47,285 nucleotides of DNA, from IMG/VR virus record IMGVR_UViG_3300025669_000004, positions 1 to 47,285 of that record; one strand, given 5' to 3'. A program made the position numbers and the translations under genes. The notes below the pieces were generated by a model that saw only the letters and a program-made list of their open reading frames with translations, was not told the origin of the DNA and searched no databases. Of the stretch, positions 21,926-29,693 are shown one piece after another (within the stretch, counting starts at the first letter, position 1; each line of letters begins with the position of its first letter). The DNA is from a virus.

Positions 21926-23177
21926 CCCAAGATTATGGTCTAAACCATTACACGAAGGTAAAGAAAGATGGAAAGTAATAGTTGCACATAGAAGATCTGG
22001 TAAAACTTTTGCTAGTATCAATCATTTGATAAGAGATGCAGTAAGGGTAGAGAGAAGTAAGTATGCTTATATTGCTCCTACTTATAAACAAGCAAAGAAT
22101 ATAGCTTGGGATATATTAAAAGAATATGCTCGTAAGATAGATGGTGTAGTATTTAATGAATCAGAGCTAAGAGCAGACTTTAGAAATGGTAGTAGAATAA
22201 CTTTATATGGAGCTGACAATCCAGATAGTTTACGTGGACTAGGATTATGGGGAGTAGTATTTGATGAATATAGCCAACAGCCTAGTAAGATATTTACAGA
22301 GATTATAAGACCAGCATTAGCAGACCACGAAGGTTATGCTATATGGATAGGAACTCCTAAAGGTAAGAATGATTTCCATAGATTATATCAAGTAGCAAGA
22401 AAGACTGATAATTGGTTAGGACTATTATTAACAGTAGAAGATACTAAACTCATAAATGATGCAGAACTACTAGATAGTAAAGCAATAATGACTAATGATG
22501 AGTATAACCAGGAGTGGTATTGTTCATTCGAAGCAGCTATTAAAGGAGCTTATTATTCTCAAGAGTTATCAGAGATGAGAAGTAGTGGAAGAATAAAACA
22601 AGTACCACAAGACAAGGAGTTAAAAGTTCATACAGTATGGGATCTAGGAGTAGGAGATGCTACATCAATAGGTTTCTATCAAGTAGTAAATAATGAATAC
22701 CGAATGATAGACTACTATGAGAATACAGGTAAAGGATTAGATTTTTATATAAACTACCTACATACTAAACCTTATATCTATGGAGAACACTTTGCTCCAC
22801 ACGATATAAAGGTAAGAGAGTTTAGTTCAGGTAAGAGTAGATGGGAGATAGGACAGAACTTAGGTATAAACTTCCAGATAACTCCTAATATGAAGATAGA
22901 TGATGGTATCAATGTTGCTAGACTATTCCTTAATAAACTATGGGTAGATGAGAAGAAGTGTGAAACATTCCTAGATTATATAGGACAGTATAAGAAAGAA
23001 TGGAATGACCTAAGAGGATGTTTTGGAGATAAACCAGTACACGATTTTACTTCTCACGCTGCTGATATGCTTAGATACACAGCTATAGTACACGATAAGA
23101 TGACTAATTATGATTATCAACAAGAACCATTAGATAATGAACCATTAGACCCTTATTCACTAATACAACAAATATGA
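21894..23177 (+). CDS. terL: Terminase large subunit
   Basis: A 427-aa packaging motor. The ATPase domain has Walker A AHRRSGKT (31-38), Walker B GVVFDE (120-125) and a GTP motif near residue 153. The RNase H-like nuclease has a TVWDLGVGD segment with the first catalytic Asp at 250, and a HAADMLRYTA motif near residue 405. Full length for phage TerL. It cuts concatemeric DNA and drives it through the portal with ATP. The start is inferred from the overlap with the small subunit. It ends ATGA, overlapping the next start. Upstream is the small terminase candidate and downstream lies the portal after three small genes. Confidence 0.92.
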   Translation: MIGENTKIIYSPRLWSKPLHEGKERWKVIVAHRRSGKTFASINHLIRDAVRVERSKYAYIAPTYKQAKNIAWDILKEYARKIDGVVFNESELRADFRNGSRITLYGADNPDSLRGLGLWGVVFDEYSQQPSKIFTEIIRPALADHEGYAIWIGTPKGKNDFHRLYQVARKTDNWLGLLLTVEDTKLINDAELLDSKAIMTNDEYNQEWYCSFEAAIKGAYYSQELSEMRSSGRIKQVPQDKELKVHTVWDLGVGDATSIGFYQVVNNEYRMIDYYENTGKGLDFYINYLHTKPYIYGEHFAPHDIKVREFSSGKSRWEIGQNLGINFQITPNMKIDDGINVARLFLNKLWVDEKKCETFLDYIGQYKKEWNDLRGCFGDKPVHDFTSHAADMLRYTAIVHDKMTNYDYQQEPLDNEPLDPYSLIQQI

Positions 23178-23497
23178 ATAAACCAATGAAACAACACATA
23201 GAAAAATCACAATGGGACGAGTTAAGTTATAAACAAAAGAAAACATTTGTAATTAGTATATATAGTGATTGTTCTTTTGAATATTTTGAAGATTGTTTTG
23301 ATGAATATGGTTATGTAAATATAGGACAAATGGTTGAGTTCTTAGGAGATGATATGATGACAATAGATTTACTAGAAGACAATTTCTTTTCTGTTGAAAC
23401 AATGCCTATGATAGCTGAAGAAACATTTACATTATTTGAAAAGAGTAATCTATGTGATGCTCTATGGGAAGCCTGTGTTTATAAATTAAAACAATAA
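23174..23497 (+). CDS. Hypothetical protein
   Basis: A 107-aa, acidic protein (MNKPMKQHIEKSQWDELSYK start) whose ATG overlaps the terminase stop. It is rich in Asp/Glu/Phe (ECFDEYGYVNIGQM-like centre). It ends YKLKQ, as does the next gene. Translational coupling to the terminase suggests a packaging or head role; not assigned. Confidence 0.55.
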   Translation: MNKPMKQHIEKSQWDELSYKQKKTFVISIYSDCSFEYFEDCFDEYGYVNIGQMVEFLGDDMMTIDLLEDNFFSVETMPMIAEETFTLFEKSNLCDALWEACVYKLKQ

Positions 23498-23499
23498 AT

Positions 23500-23718
23500 A
23501 TGACTATAGAACAAATGATAAGGTTTTTAGAAAAGCATTATGATATTATTTCACTAGAAAGAGGTTCAAAGTTTAATTCTAAAAAGCCTAATATGTGGGA
23601 AGTGAGAGTTAGCAATAGAAAAAAAGATGATAGTTTAGAATTTATTGGAGAATGGATTGAAAAAGAATTAGAAGATGCTCTACAAAAAGCGATTGATAAT
23701 TATAAATTAAAACAATAA
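23500..23718 (+). CDS. Hypothetical protein
   Basis: A 72-aa protein (MTIEQMIRFLEKHYDII start) with a central KPNMWEVRVSNRKKDDSLEF segment and a helical end in NYKLKQ. The last five residues match the preceding gene's end. One base of spacing to the next ATG. No family is recognised. Confidence 0.5.
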   Translation: MTIEQMIRFLEKHYDIISLERGSKFNSKKPNMWEVRVSNRKKDDSLEFIGEWIEKELEDALQKAIDNYKLKQ

Positions 23719-23719
23719 T

Positions 23720-23920
23720 ATGATAGAATTAACAAAAGAAGACGACAAAAAGATAGATGAAGCCTTAGAATCAGTTAAAGTTAAAGAAGCTCAAGAGCTT
23801 TTAATAAAAGAACAACAAAAGAAAAGCCAAGTAGTAATGGCAGAGATACAAGCTGTACTAGATAAACACGGATATACTATGAGAGTAGTAAATAACATAC
23901 AGTTAGTACCAAAACAATAA
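23720..23920 (+). CDS. Small helical protein
   Basis: A 66-aa, charged, mostly helical protein (MIELTKEDDKKIDEALESVK start, then KEQQKKSQVVMAEI). Probable coiled coil. It directly precedes the structured RNA before the portal. Function unknown. Confidence 0.5.
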   Translation: MIELTKEDDKKIDEALESVKVKEAQELLIKEQQKKSQVVMAEIQAVLDKHGYTMRVVNNIQLVPKQ

Positions 23921-23932
23921 TTTATAAAAAAT

Positions 23933-24211
23933 ACACAAGAAGAACCTTGCTTTAGGGATATGCAAGTAAAACCATTCCTCAAGATATATTAAAGGGTCTT
24001 ATGCGAAAGTTAGGGTAAATGAGTGTCAGGACTTCTCACCTAACCTTTTAATAAGCCTCGTTGAAATATTAGAGCATTGAATTGGCTAATACACCTAGAG
24101 GTAGGTGTAGAAGAACTTAGTTGCAATAGATGTTTACTTCTTGTGTCATCTATATGTAGATATTCTACATTCTACATCTTCCTTTAAGGGTATTAAAGGT
24201 TAAAAGTCCTG
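23933..24211 (+). ncRNA. Structured RNA of about 280 nt with predicted pseudoknot, before portal
   Basis: The 313-nt gap 23921-24233 has no good frame but strong pairing. Outer helix ACACAAGAAG/CTTCTTGTGT (23933-23942, 24137-24146) encloses CTTGC/GCAAG (23946-23950, 23962-23966), GTTAGG/CCTAAC (24009-24014, 24039-24044) and ACACCTA/TAGGTGT (24091-24097, 24102-24108). Downstream are ATGTAG/CTACAT (24154-24170) and CCTTTAA/TTAAAGG (24181-24199). The loop CAGGACTT (24027-24034) is perfectly complementary to AAGTCCTG (24204-24211), a long-range pseudoknot just before the portal start. It could be a packaging RNA, a portal-mRNA leader or a ribozyme; no family is recognised. Confidence 0.6.
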
Positions 24212-24233
24212 CTGTTTAAATAATTTATAATAT

Positions 24234-26210
24234 ATGGCAAAAAAAGAAAAGCAAACACAATCTCAAATATCCGAAGATAATGATAATCGTGATATAAAGC
24301 TACCAAACTATACAACCGATGAACAGAAGTATAGAGGATTTATCATTGATAGACTCACATCAGCTAAAGAGTCAAGAGAACAAACTCATACAGAGTATGA
24401 TGATTTAACTTATACAGAAAACTATAGAACTAATAAGAAAGCTGGTATAAGTTATAATCCACCAAAGAATAATAAGAATGACCCAAGAATAGTTACAGGC
24501 ACTACAATGGAGAAGGAGAATATTATACTTAATACTATTCTAAACCTTAATTTAGAGCCAGACATAGAAGCATTTAGTAAAGATGACCTACCAGTTCAAA
24601 AGCTATCTGAAGCAGTAGAAACTATGGTAAAGAAGTCTAGAATCCTAGAGGACTATGATGGATTAAAGAGAGAACTATTCTATAAGGAGTTATTTGACCA
24701 AGGAACAGCATTTGCTGAGGAGTTATTTGTTGAACCTAAACACATTCAAAAGGAACTAAAGGATAAGAATTGGTTTGAAAAAGATGTAGATAAAATAGAA
24801 TGGACAGAAGTATTAAAAACAGGACTAGGACAATGTGAGATAAATCTTATTAAAGGAACTAAAGTATTTCTAGGTAATATCAATGAAAGTCTAGTAAGTA
24901 AACAACCCTATTTATATACAGTAGAATACAAGCCATATTATGACGCTGAGAAGCTATATGGCAAGATGAAGAGATGGGAGAATGTACCTACTCAAGTTAA
25001 TCAATTAGATAGTAAAACAGAAGATGATACAGAGTTCGCTAATTGGAGACTATATGATACTAACGAAGAAATGGTAGAGATTATTAAATACCAAGACAAG
25101 TGGTCTAATGAGTATATGTTAGTTATTAATGGAGTAATGATGCTCCCTTGTGGTTTTCCTTTATCAGAAATGACAGGAGATGGAAAATATAGTTTAACCA
25201 AAGGAGATGTAGAGAGAATACCATTCTTTGCTTATGCTAAAGGTATTCCTGCTAAGACTAAGGTAGCTCAGGCAGTATTAGATGAGTTCCTAAGACTAAT
25301 GATACTCAAGACTCAACAGAGCTATAAGCCTCCTTATGCTAATGCTAGTAATCGTATATTAAACTCAGACATATTTAATGCTGGAACAATAACTCCTAAT
25401 GTAGCTCCTGATCAATTAAAACCTCTTGTAACTCATCAAGGAGTAAGCACAGGTGAAGTTAATGCTTATCAAATGCTACAAGCTGTGTTAGATGATATGA
25501 CTGTATCTAAACAATTTGAAGGTACTGAAGATAAGAAACAAACTGCTACTGAGTCAATGAATAATATGAGACAGAGTTTAACTAAGATTGGTTTATATGT
25601 ATTAGGTGTCATCAACTGGGAGAGAGAGATGTGTAAGAGAAGAATAGTTAATATCCTAAGACATTGGACAGAACCTATTGATAAGAAGATTACTGGAGTT
25701 AAGGGTAAGGTTGAGAGTATGTATAGAACTATATCAGCTCCTGCTAGTTTTCAAGGTAAACAAGGTATTAGAATGGTTAAATTTACAGAAGATAATACTC
25801 CTAATACTCCTGAAGCAATAGAGAGAGAAGAAGATGCTTTTGAGAAACTAACTGGTAAACCTGTTAAAATAACATATTTGAGAGCAGATATGATTAAAAA
25901 TCTAAATAATGAATGGTATATTGAAATTACTCCTACTGAGAAAGAAACATCAGAGGTAAGAAAGGCTATGTTTAAACAAGATATAGCTGATACAGTAGCC
26001 CTATTTGGTATAGAATCAACTAACCTAGAAGGATTAAAGCCTAGATGGTCTCAAATCCTTAAAGAAGAAAAAGATGTATTATTTACTGAAGGACAACAAA
26101 GTATTAGTCCAATGCAACAAGGACAGGCAGGAGCTGGTCAAAGACCTCAAGTTCCTAGTGTAAAAACTCCCCAAAAGCCTAGTATAAACACTCTTCAAAA
26201 TCAAGCATAG
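24234..26210 (+). CDS. Portal protein
   Basis: A 658-aa protein with the order expected of a podovirus-type portal: N-terminal wing (YRGFIIDRLTSAKESREQ), a helical stem, and a beta-rich middle with LYTVEYKPYYDAEKLYG. A long helical crown-like C-terminus holds the Gln-rich tail (QGQAGAGQRPQVP) that may be flexible. It follows the terminase region and precedes the scaffold-like gene. It would form the dodecameric DNA channel, docking terminase outside and the neck inside. The start is supported by the AATATATG leader after the structured RNA. Confidence 0.82.
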   Translation: MAKKEKQTQSQISEDNDNRDIKLPNYTTDEQKYRGFIIDRLTSAKESREQTHTEYDDLTYTENYRTNKKAGISYNPPKNNKNDPRIVTGTTMEKENIILNTILNLNLEPDIEAFSKDDLPVQKLSEAVETMVKKSRILEDYDGLKRELFYKELFDQGTAFAEELFVEPKHIQKELKDKNWFEKDVDKIEWTEVLKTGLGQCEINLIKGTKVFLGNINESLVSKQPYLYTVEYKPYYDAEKLYGKMKRWENVPTQVNQLDSKTEDDTEFANWRLYDTNEEMVEIIKYQDKWSNEYMLVINGVMMLPCGFPLSEMTGDGKYSLTKGDVERIPFFAYAKGIPAKTKVAQAVLDEFLRLMILKTQQSYKPPYANASNRILNSDIFNAGTITPNVAPDQLKPLVTHQGVSTGEVNAYQMLQAVLDDMTVSKQFEGTEDKKQTATESMNNMRQSLTKIGLYVLGVINWEREMCKRRIVNILRHWTEPIDKKITGVKGKVESMYRTISAPASFQGKQGIRMVKFTEDNTPNTPEAIEREEDAFEKLTGKPVKITYLRADMIKNLNNEWYIEITPTEKETSEVRKAMFKQDIADTVALFGIESTNLEGLKPRWSQILKEEKDVLFTEGQQSISPMQQGQAGAGQRPQVPSVKTPQKPSINTLQNQA

Positions 26211-26241
26211 AAAAAGCGATACTTATAATTAAAATAATAAT

Positions 26242-26613
26242 ATGTACGCACATTATAGAAAGAAGAAAAGAAGTTTGTTATATAATATCTTTATAAAGAT
26301 TGGTAAAAAGTATTTTTATGATTCATTAAGATATGAATTTCCTACAGAAACTAAAACATTTAGTCCTAAAAAGGAAATATGTCATTGTGGAGGAGTCATA
26401 GAGTGTATCTACGGAGATAGTCCTCATAGCAAATGTGATAAATGTGGAAAAGAATTATGGGGAGGTATTGGTTATAATTTATATTTACTAGATATAGATA
26501 ATGATAACAATATGCTTTATGAATATTATAGTAATGATAAGCACGAGGGATTTAAAACAGAAATAAAGTTAGGAATACCAACTACTAGGAAGATTATTAA
26601 AAAGATTAAATAA
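26242..26613 (+). CDS. Zinc-ribbon hypothetical protein
   Basis: The protein has 123 aa. ICHCGGVIECIYGDSPHSKC followed by DKCGKE gives four Cys in a ribbon-like pattern. The N-terminus is basic (MYAHYRKKKRSLLY), and the C-terminus has a beta segment (GFKTEIKLGIPTTRKIIKKI). It lies between portal and head genes, so a head-morphogenesis accessory is possible. Not assigned. Confidence 0.55.
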   Translation: MYAHYRKKKRSLLYNIFIKIGKKYFYDSLRYEFPTETKTFSPKKEICHCGGVIECIYGDSPHSKCDKCGKELWGGIGYNLYLLDIDNDNNMLYEYYSNDKHEGFKTEIKLGIPTTRKIIKKIK

Positions 26614-26614
26614 T

Positions 26615-26899
26615 ATGGATATAAACACAGTAATAGACAAATTAGACCTATCAGAAGCAGATAAGAAGTCAGTTAGTGTTATCTTTAGCCGTAAGGTATT
26701 CAAGAAAGTAATGGATAAGATAATACAGATTAAAAGAGATGTTATAGGTGATGAAGTTAAGACCCTAGAGGGATTGGAGAGAATGAGATTTACAAAGATA
26801 GGCAATGAAGAAGTTTATAAGATATTTGAAGGAATAAACTCAATCTTTGAGAGTGAAAACAAACCAAAGGAAGATTTTAATCCTCAAGATATGATTTAA
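26615..26899 (+). CDS. Hypothetical helical protein
   Basis: A 94-aa protein (MDINTVIDKLDLSEADKKSV start), helical and charged, with an acidic tail (PKEDFNPQDM). It starts 1 nt after the previous stop. Helical, charged proteins in this place often serve in head assembly, but I see no diagnostic motif. Confidence 0.5.
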   Translation: MDINTVIDKLDLSEADKKSVSVIFSRKVFKKVMDKIIQIKRDVIGDEVKTLEGLERMRFTKIGNEEVYKIFEGINSIFESENKPKEDFNPQDMI

Positions 26900-26909
26900 T
26901 AACAAATAT

Positions 26910-27176
26910 ATGGATTTAGAAAAAGATTTGGTAAAAGCAATGAATAATCCTAATAAACTACAGACATTATGAATAGAGTTATCTAAGAAGAAAAAGTGTA
27001 TTTATTGTAGTAAGAAGTTTAAAGATGGCATAGTAAATAAACATCCTAACGAGAGTAAGTTTGCATTATCAGCACACTATTGGTTTACAGCAGAGTATTT
27101 AGTACATTGTCAGACTACTCACGGTTATCATCCTGATACAATGACTGAGTTTTTAGAAACAATTAATAATAAGTAA
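26910..27176 (+). pseudogene. Zinc-finger frame interrupted by in-frame TGA
   Basis: ATG 26910 (AAATATATG leader) opens 20 codons (MDLEKDLVKAMNNPNKLQTL), then TGA at 26970-26972. The same frame continues for 67 more codons to TAA 27176 and carries CIYC, SAHYWFTAEYLVHC and HGYHPD, a plausible Cys/His zinc domain. No start codon exists for the second part. TGA works as a normal stop elsewhere here (20790, 21410, 21563, 23177, 37925), so it is a nonsense mutation, sequencing error, or local read-through. Confidence 0.55.
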
Positions 27177-27177
27177 T

Positions 27178-27303
27178 TTAATAGTTAGTTTCCAGTTGAT
27201 TATGAGACAAAGATTGCGACCGATAGGACGCAAATACCTAGATGGGAGTAATGTGGTGACGACCAATTCAAATATTACTCCTCAGCTGAAAGCTAACTAT
27301 TAA
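27178..27303 (+). ncRNA. Structured RNA motif, copy 2 of 3
   Basis: The closing helix is the longest of the three: 27178-27198 pairs with 27283-27303, 21 positions with one C/A mismatch, including TTAGTTTCCAGTTG against CAGCTGAAAGCTAA. A hairpin TTGCG/CGCAA (27214-27218, 27229-27233) carries the ACGCAA motif, and GGAGTAAT/ATTACTCC (27245-27252, 27274-27281) ends 1 nt before the closing strand. Pair changes against copies 1 and 3 (G-C for G-U or A-U) support selection for pairing. It precedes the scaffold-like gene. Confidence 0.62.
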
Positions 27304-27332
27304 GATAATTTAATAAATAAGTTAATTATTAA

Positions 27333-27399
27333 GTGTTATTCGCCTTCGCAAGGGTTGTTAGTGAAGTGTACACCACTTACATATTGCGTTAGATAACAC
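27333..27399 (+). promoter_or_regulatory. Structured leader of the scaffold-like gene
   Basis: GTGTTAT (27333-27339) pairs with ATAACAC (27393-27399) directly before ATG 27401. Inside, CCTTcgcAAGG and AAGTGtacacCACTT can form hairpins, and CGCAA can pair with TTGCG near 27385. The start codon sits at the foot of the stem, so this may control translation of the next gene. Confidence 0.5.
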
Positions 27400-27400
27400 A

Positions 27401-28054
27401 ATGAAAGGCACATTAAAAATGTCAGAAGAAAAAGACCCAGTAGAACCTGTAGTTGAACCTATAGAGAAAACATACTTCAATGAAGATGGTGAGGAAGTAA
27501 AATTCCCAGGTACTCCTGAGTCAATAAAGAAACTACTTGATGAGAGTAATACTGAAATTTTAGCTAAAGAGAAAGAGCTTAAAGGTCTTAGAGATAAAGA
27601 CTTTAACTTTAAAAGGGTTAAAAATATGTCAGTTGAAGAGAAAGCTAAGTTTGATGAGAAAGAATTGGTTCTTAAACAACAGATAGAAGATTTGCAAGAT
27701 GGTCAAGACAAGACAAAGAACCAACTAGTAGAGAATTGGAAAGACAAAGCAATTCGTAGTATGGTTGGTAGTGATGAGGAATTGAAAAAGAAAATCATTG
27801 AATCTTATGAAACATTAAACATTGAAGCTAATACTGAATTTGAAATTGGCGATAAGGTGGTCAAAGCATTTCTATCAACTGGTTTAGCTCCAGTAGGTGT
27901 ATCTAATCCATTAACCACTGCTTCTCACGGAGTATCTGCATCACCTGATACAGAGAAAGGTATAGAATCTAAAGCTAGTAAAGAGTTTGGCAACAAATTT
28001 GGACTTACAGCAGATGATAAGAAGAAGTATAAGAAAGGAGTTAAGATAATTTAA
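27401..28054 (+). CDS. Scaffold-like head-assembly protein
   Basis: A 217-aa protein with an acidic N-terminus (MSEEKDPVEPVVEPIEKTYF), a long central coiled coil (about residues 70-115, EKELVLKQQIEDLQD) and a basic helical C-terminal tail (KKYKKGVKII). This charged coil-plus-basic-tail design and the place between portal and capsid genes match tailed-phage scaffolds, which bind the capsid protein through the C-terminus. ATG 27401 is the first start after the stem; the next in-frame ATG (27419) is equally plausible and gives 211 aa. Confidence 0.6.
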   Translation: MKGTLKMSEEKDPVEPVVEPIEKTYFNEDGEEVKFPGTPESIKKLLDESNTEILAKEKELKGLRDKDFNFKRVKNMSVEEKAKFDEKELVLKQQIEDLQDGQDKTKNQLVENWKDKAIRSMVGSDEELKKKIIESYETLNIEANTEFEIGDKVVKAFLSTGLAPVGVSNPLTTASHGVSASPDTEKGIESKASKEFGNKFGLTADDKKKYKKGVKII

Positions 28055-28064
28055 CTATAAATAT

Positions 28065-28673
28065 ATGGAAGATATAAAAAGAGAAGGATTGAGAAAAGAT
28101 TTAATTGAAAAACAACCCTTTAAAGAAGAATTTAAAGAAGAACCAGCAGAAGAAATTAAAGTAGAAACACCAAAACCAGAAGGAATCTTTGTTGATTCAA
28201 AGAAATTAGATAAGATGGTTGGTGATTTCAATGAAATGGCTTTAAAGGTAAAGTCAATGGAAGAACAAATGCACGCAGGAGAGAATCTTGATAAACCAAA
28301 GGAAAGAGGAAACAATAGAGTATTCCTAAAGATAATCAGAGACGTTGATAATAAACCTCATATTATTACTTCCTCAAAGTCTAGTTTTAATAATCGTCTA
28401 GTATATAGTCCTACTAATGCTAATGTAGTAGTCGGAGAAATATTACAAGCTGAATACTATTCATCAATAGATGATTGGAGTTCAGGAAAGGTAGATCAAG
28501 TTTATTTTACTCGTTCAGGAGAATTAGTATATGGTGAAGTGATTAAGAAAGAAGGTAATGTTGATCATATTAAACTAGATAAGTTAAGCGATAATGCTGG
28601 TGAAGATACTAGAGAACTATTAAGAAGTATTAAAGAACCAGTAAAGGTAGAGATTTCATTTGTTAACCCATAA
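28065..28673 (+). CDS. Hypothetical head-region protein
   Basis: A 202-aa protein. The N-terminal 70 residues are acidic/basic alternating and coil-like (KEEFKEEPAEEIKVETPKPE), followed by a beta-rich domain (NRVFLKIIRDVDNKPHI, VVVGEILQAEYYSSIDDW). It may be a head-assembly or structural protein between scaffold and capsid. No family is recognised; leader is AAATATATGG. Confidence 0.5.
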   Translation: MEDIKREGLRKDLIEKQPFKEEFKEEPAEEIKVETPKPEGIFVDSKKLDKMVGDFNEMALKVKSMEEQMHAGENLDKPKERGNNRVFLKIIRDVDNKPHIITSSKSSFNNRLVYSPTNANVVVGEILQAEYYSSIDDWSSGKVDQVYFTRSGELVYGEVIKKEGNVDHIKLDKLSDNAGEDTRELLRSIKEPVKVEISFVNP

Positions 28674-28683
28674 TAATAATAAT

Positions 28684-29073
28684 ATGTCAAAGAAAGAAAA
28701 TATATATATTGGTTCACAATTGGTAAAACAATATGCAATATCAGACAAACCAGAAATAGATTTAGTAGGTGTCTTATATGAAAATGATAGTGCAGAAGAC
28801 TTTACTAATGACCAATTTGAAGCAGTAAGGTCATCTGAGAAATATGATGATGGTCAAGTAAGACAAAGAAAGTTTAATAGTCTTATTGTAGGTATTCTAA
28901 AGGATATGTTAAGAAATAATATCAAGATGATAGATGTAGATTTCATTCTTAACCTAGTAGATACATCAATCAGAGAAAACTACAAGACAATGATTGCAAA
29001 TATATTTGATGTTAAAGACCCAACATTGATTAGTCTAGCTCAAATAGATGCACAATTGAAAATAAAGAAATAG
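28684..29073 (+). CDS. Hypothetical helical head-region protein
   Basis: A 129-aa protein from ATG 28684 in ATAATAATAATATG context, preferred to the in-frame start at 28660 inside the previous gene. It is helical (FNSLIVGILKDMLRNNIK) with a beta start. It resembles small proteins beside capsid genes that join head assembly, but there is no firm match. It is followed by a long structured leader. Confidence 0.5.
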   Translation: MSKKENIYIGSQLVKQYAISDKPEIDLVGVLYENDSAEDFTNDQFEAVRSSEKYDDGQVRQRKFNSLIVGILKDMLRNNIKMIDVDFILNLVDTSIRENYKTMIANIFDVKDPTLISLAQIDAQLKIKK

Positions 29074-29083
29074 TATTTTATAT

Positions 29084-29151
29084 GTTGCCTATAATTTATG
29101 TTGTAGGCAATAATAAGATTCAATTCGCTGACACCGTAACTGTCAATCTTA
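29084..29151 (+). terminator. Two strong hairpins between head genes
   Basis: GTTGCCTATAA/TTGTAGGCAAT (29084-29094, 29101-29111) makes an 11-pair stem with two wobbles and a 6-nt loop. TAAGATT and GACA (29114-29120, 29130-29133) pair with TGTC-AATCTTA (29141-29151). Farther down, AAGGT/ACCTT and GTAAAA/TTTTAC (29184-29209) overlap as alternatives. These may be a terminator or processed leader of the decoration/capsid genes. No T-tract follows the first hairpin. Confidence 0.5.
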
Positions 29152-29238
29152 GAAAATTTCCCAGGTAAGGAGTTAAAATCCAAAAGGTATGTAAAAACCT
29201 TAATTTTACGTATTTAATTAACCCTTAACAGGAAAAAT

Positions 29239-29682
29239 ATGACTGTAAAAATAGAATCAGGCCTTTGGAAAATGGCCTGGCAAGCAAAGAAAGCTTCAAC
29301 AGCTTTTGCTGATGATGTTTTAGTCGCTATGGACAGTGGATATGCTAAACCAGCAGATTCAGGTTCAGGTGGAGTAGATGAACCTATCGTAGGTTTATAT
29401 TGTGGTGAGGTAATCACTGCAGCTACAACTGGAACATTTCTTTATAGTAATACTGCTAAAATCCCTATTATGCTACCAGTTGGTAATGATTCTAAACTTA
29501 GAATGACTGCTACTGGAACTCTAGCTGTAACTGATGAAGGATTAGGACTTGACATTTCGGATTCCGTAACTGTCAACGCCGCAGCTAATACTTATAAAGC
29601 AGTCACCTGTACGGACTATATTAGTGCTACTGAAGGACTATTTGTTATTAACAAAACCTTCAACACTAACGTAGCCGCATAA
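29239..29682 (+). CDS. Probable capsid decoration protein
   Basis: A 147-aa, beta-rich, Ala/Thr/Gly-rich protein (MTVKIESGLWKMAWQAKKAS start; KIPIMLPVGNDSKLRM; TDYISATEGLFVINK). The pattern and the position 12 nt before the capsid gene resemble small head decoration/stabiliser proteins. No catalytic motif. A Shine-Dalgarno-like AAGGAG lies well upstream (29167). Confidence rests on context. Confidence 0.55.
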   Translation: MTVKIESGLWKMAWQAKKASTAFADDVLVAMDSGYAKPADSGSGGVDEPIVGLYCGEVITAATTGTFLYSNTAKIPIMLPVGNDSKLRMTATGTLAVTDEGLGLDISDSVTVNAAANTYKAVTCTDYISATEGLFVINKTFNTNVAA

Positions 29683-29693
29683 CACTAAAAATT

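Noticed and set aside
23933-24211. Group I or II intron, tmRNA or RNase P RNA
   Set aside because: It interrupts no gene, and I cannot find the conserved cores of these RNAs. It remains an unclassified structured RNA.
27178-27303. tRNA or tRNA-like gene in the element with GGAGTAAT/ATTACTCC
   Set aside because: The enclosed part is too short for a tRNA, and no T-arm GGTTCAAATCC or CCA end is present. No tRNA was found elsewhere by eye.
29134-29586. 13-bp repeat CCGTAACTGTCAA at 29134 and 29574
   Set aside because: A repeat of this length is expected by chance several times in 47 kb, and the surroundings differ.
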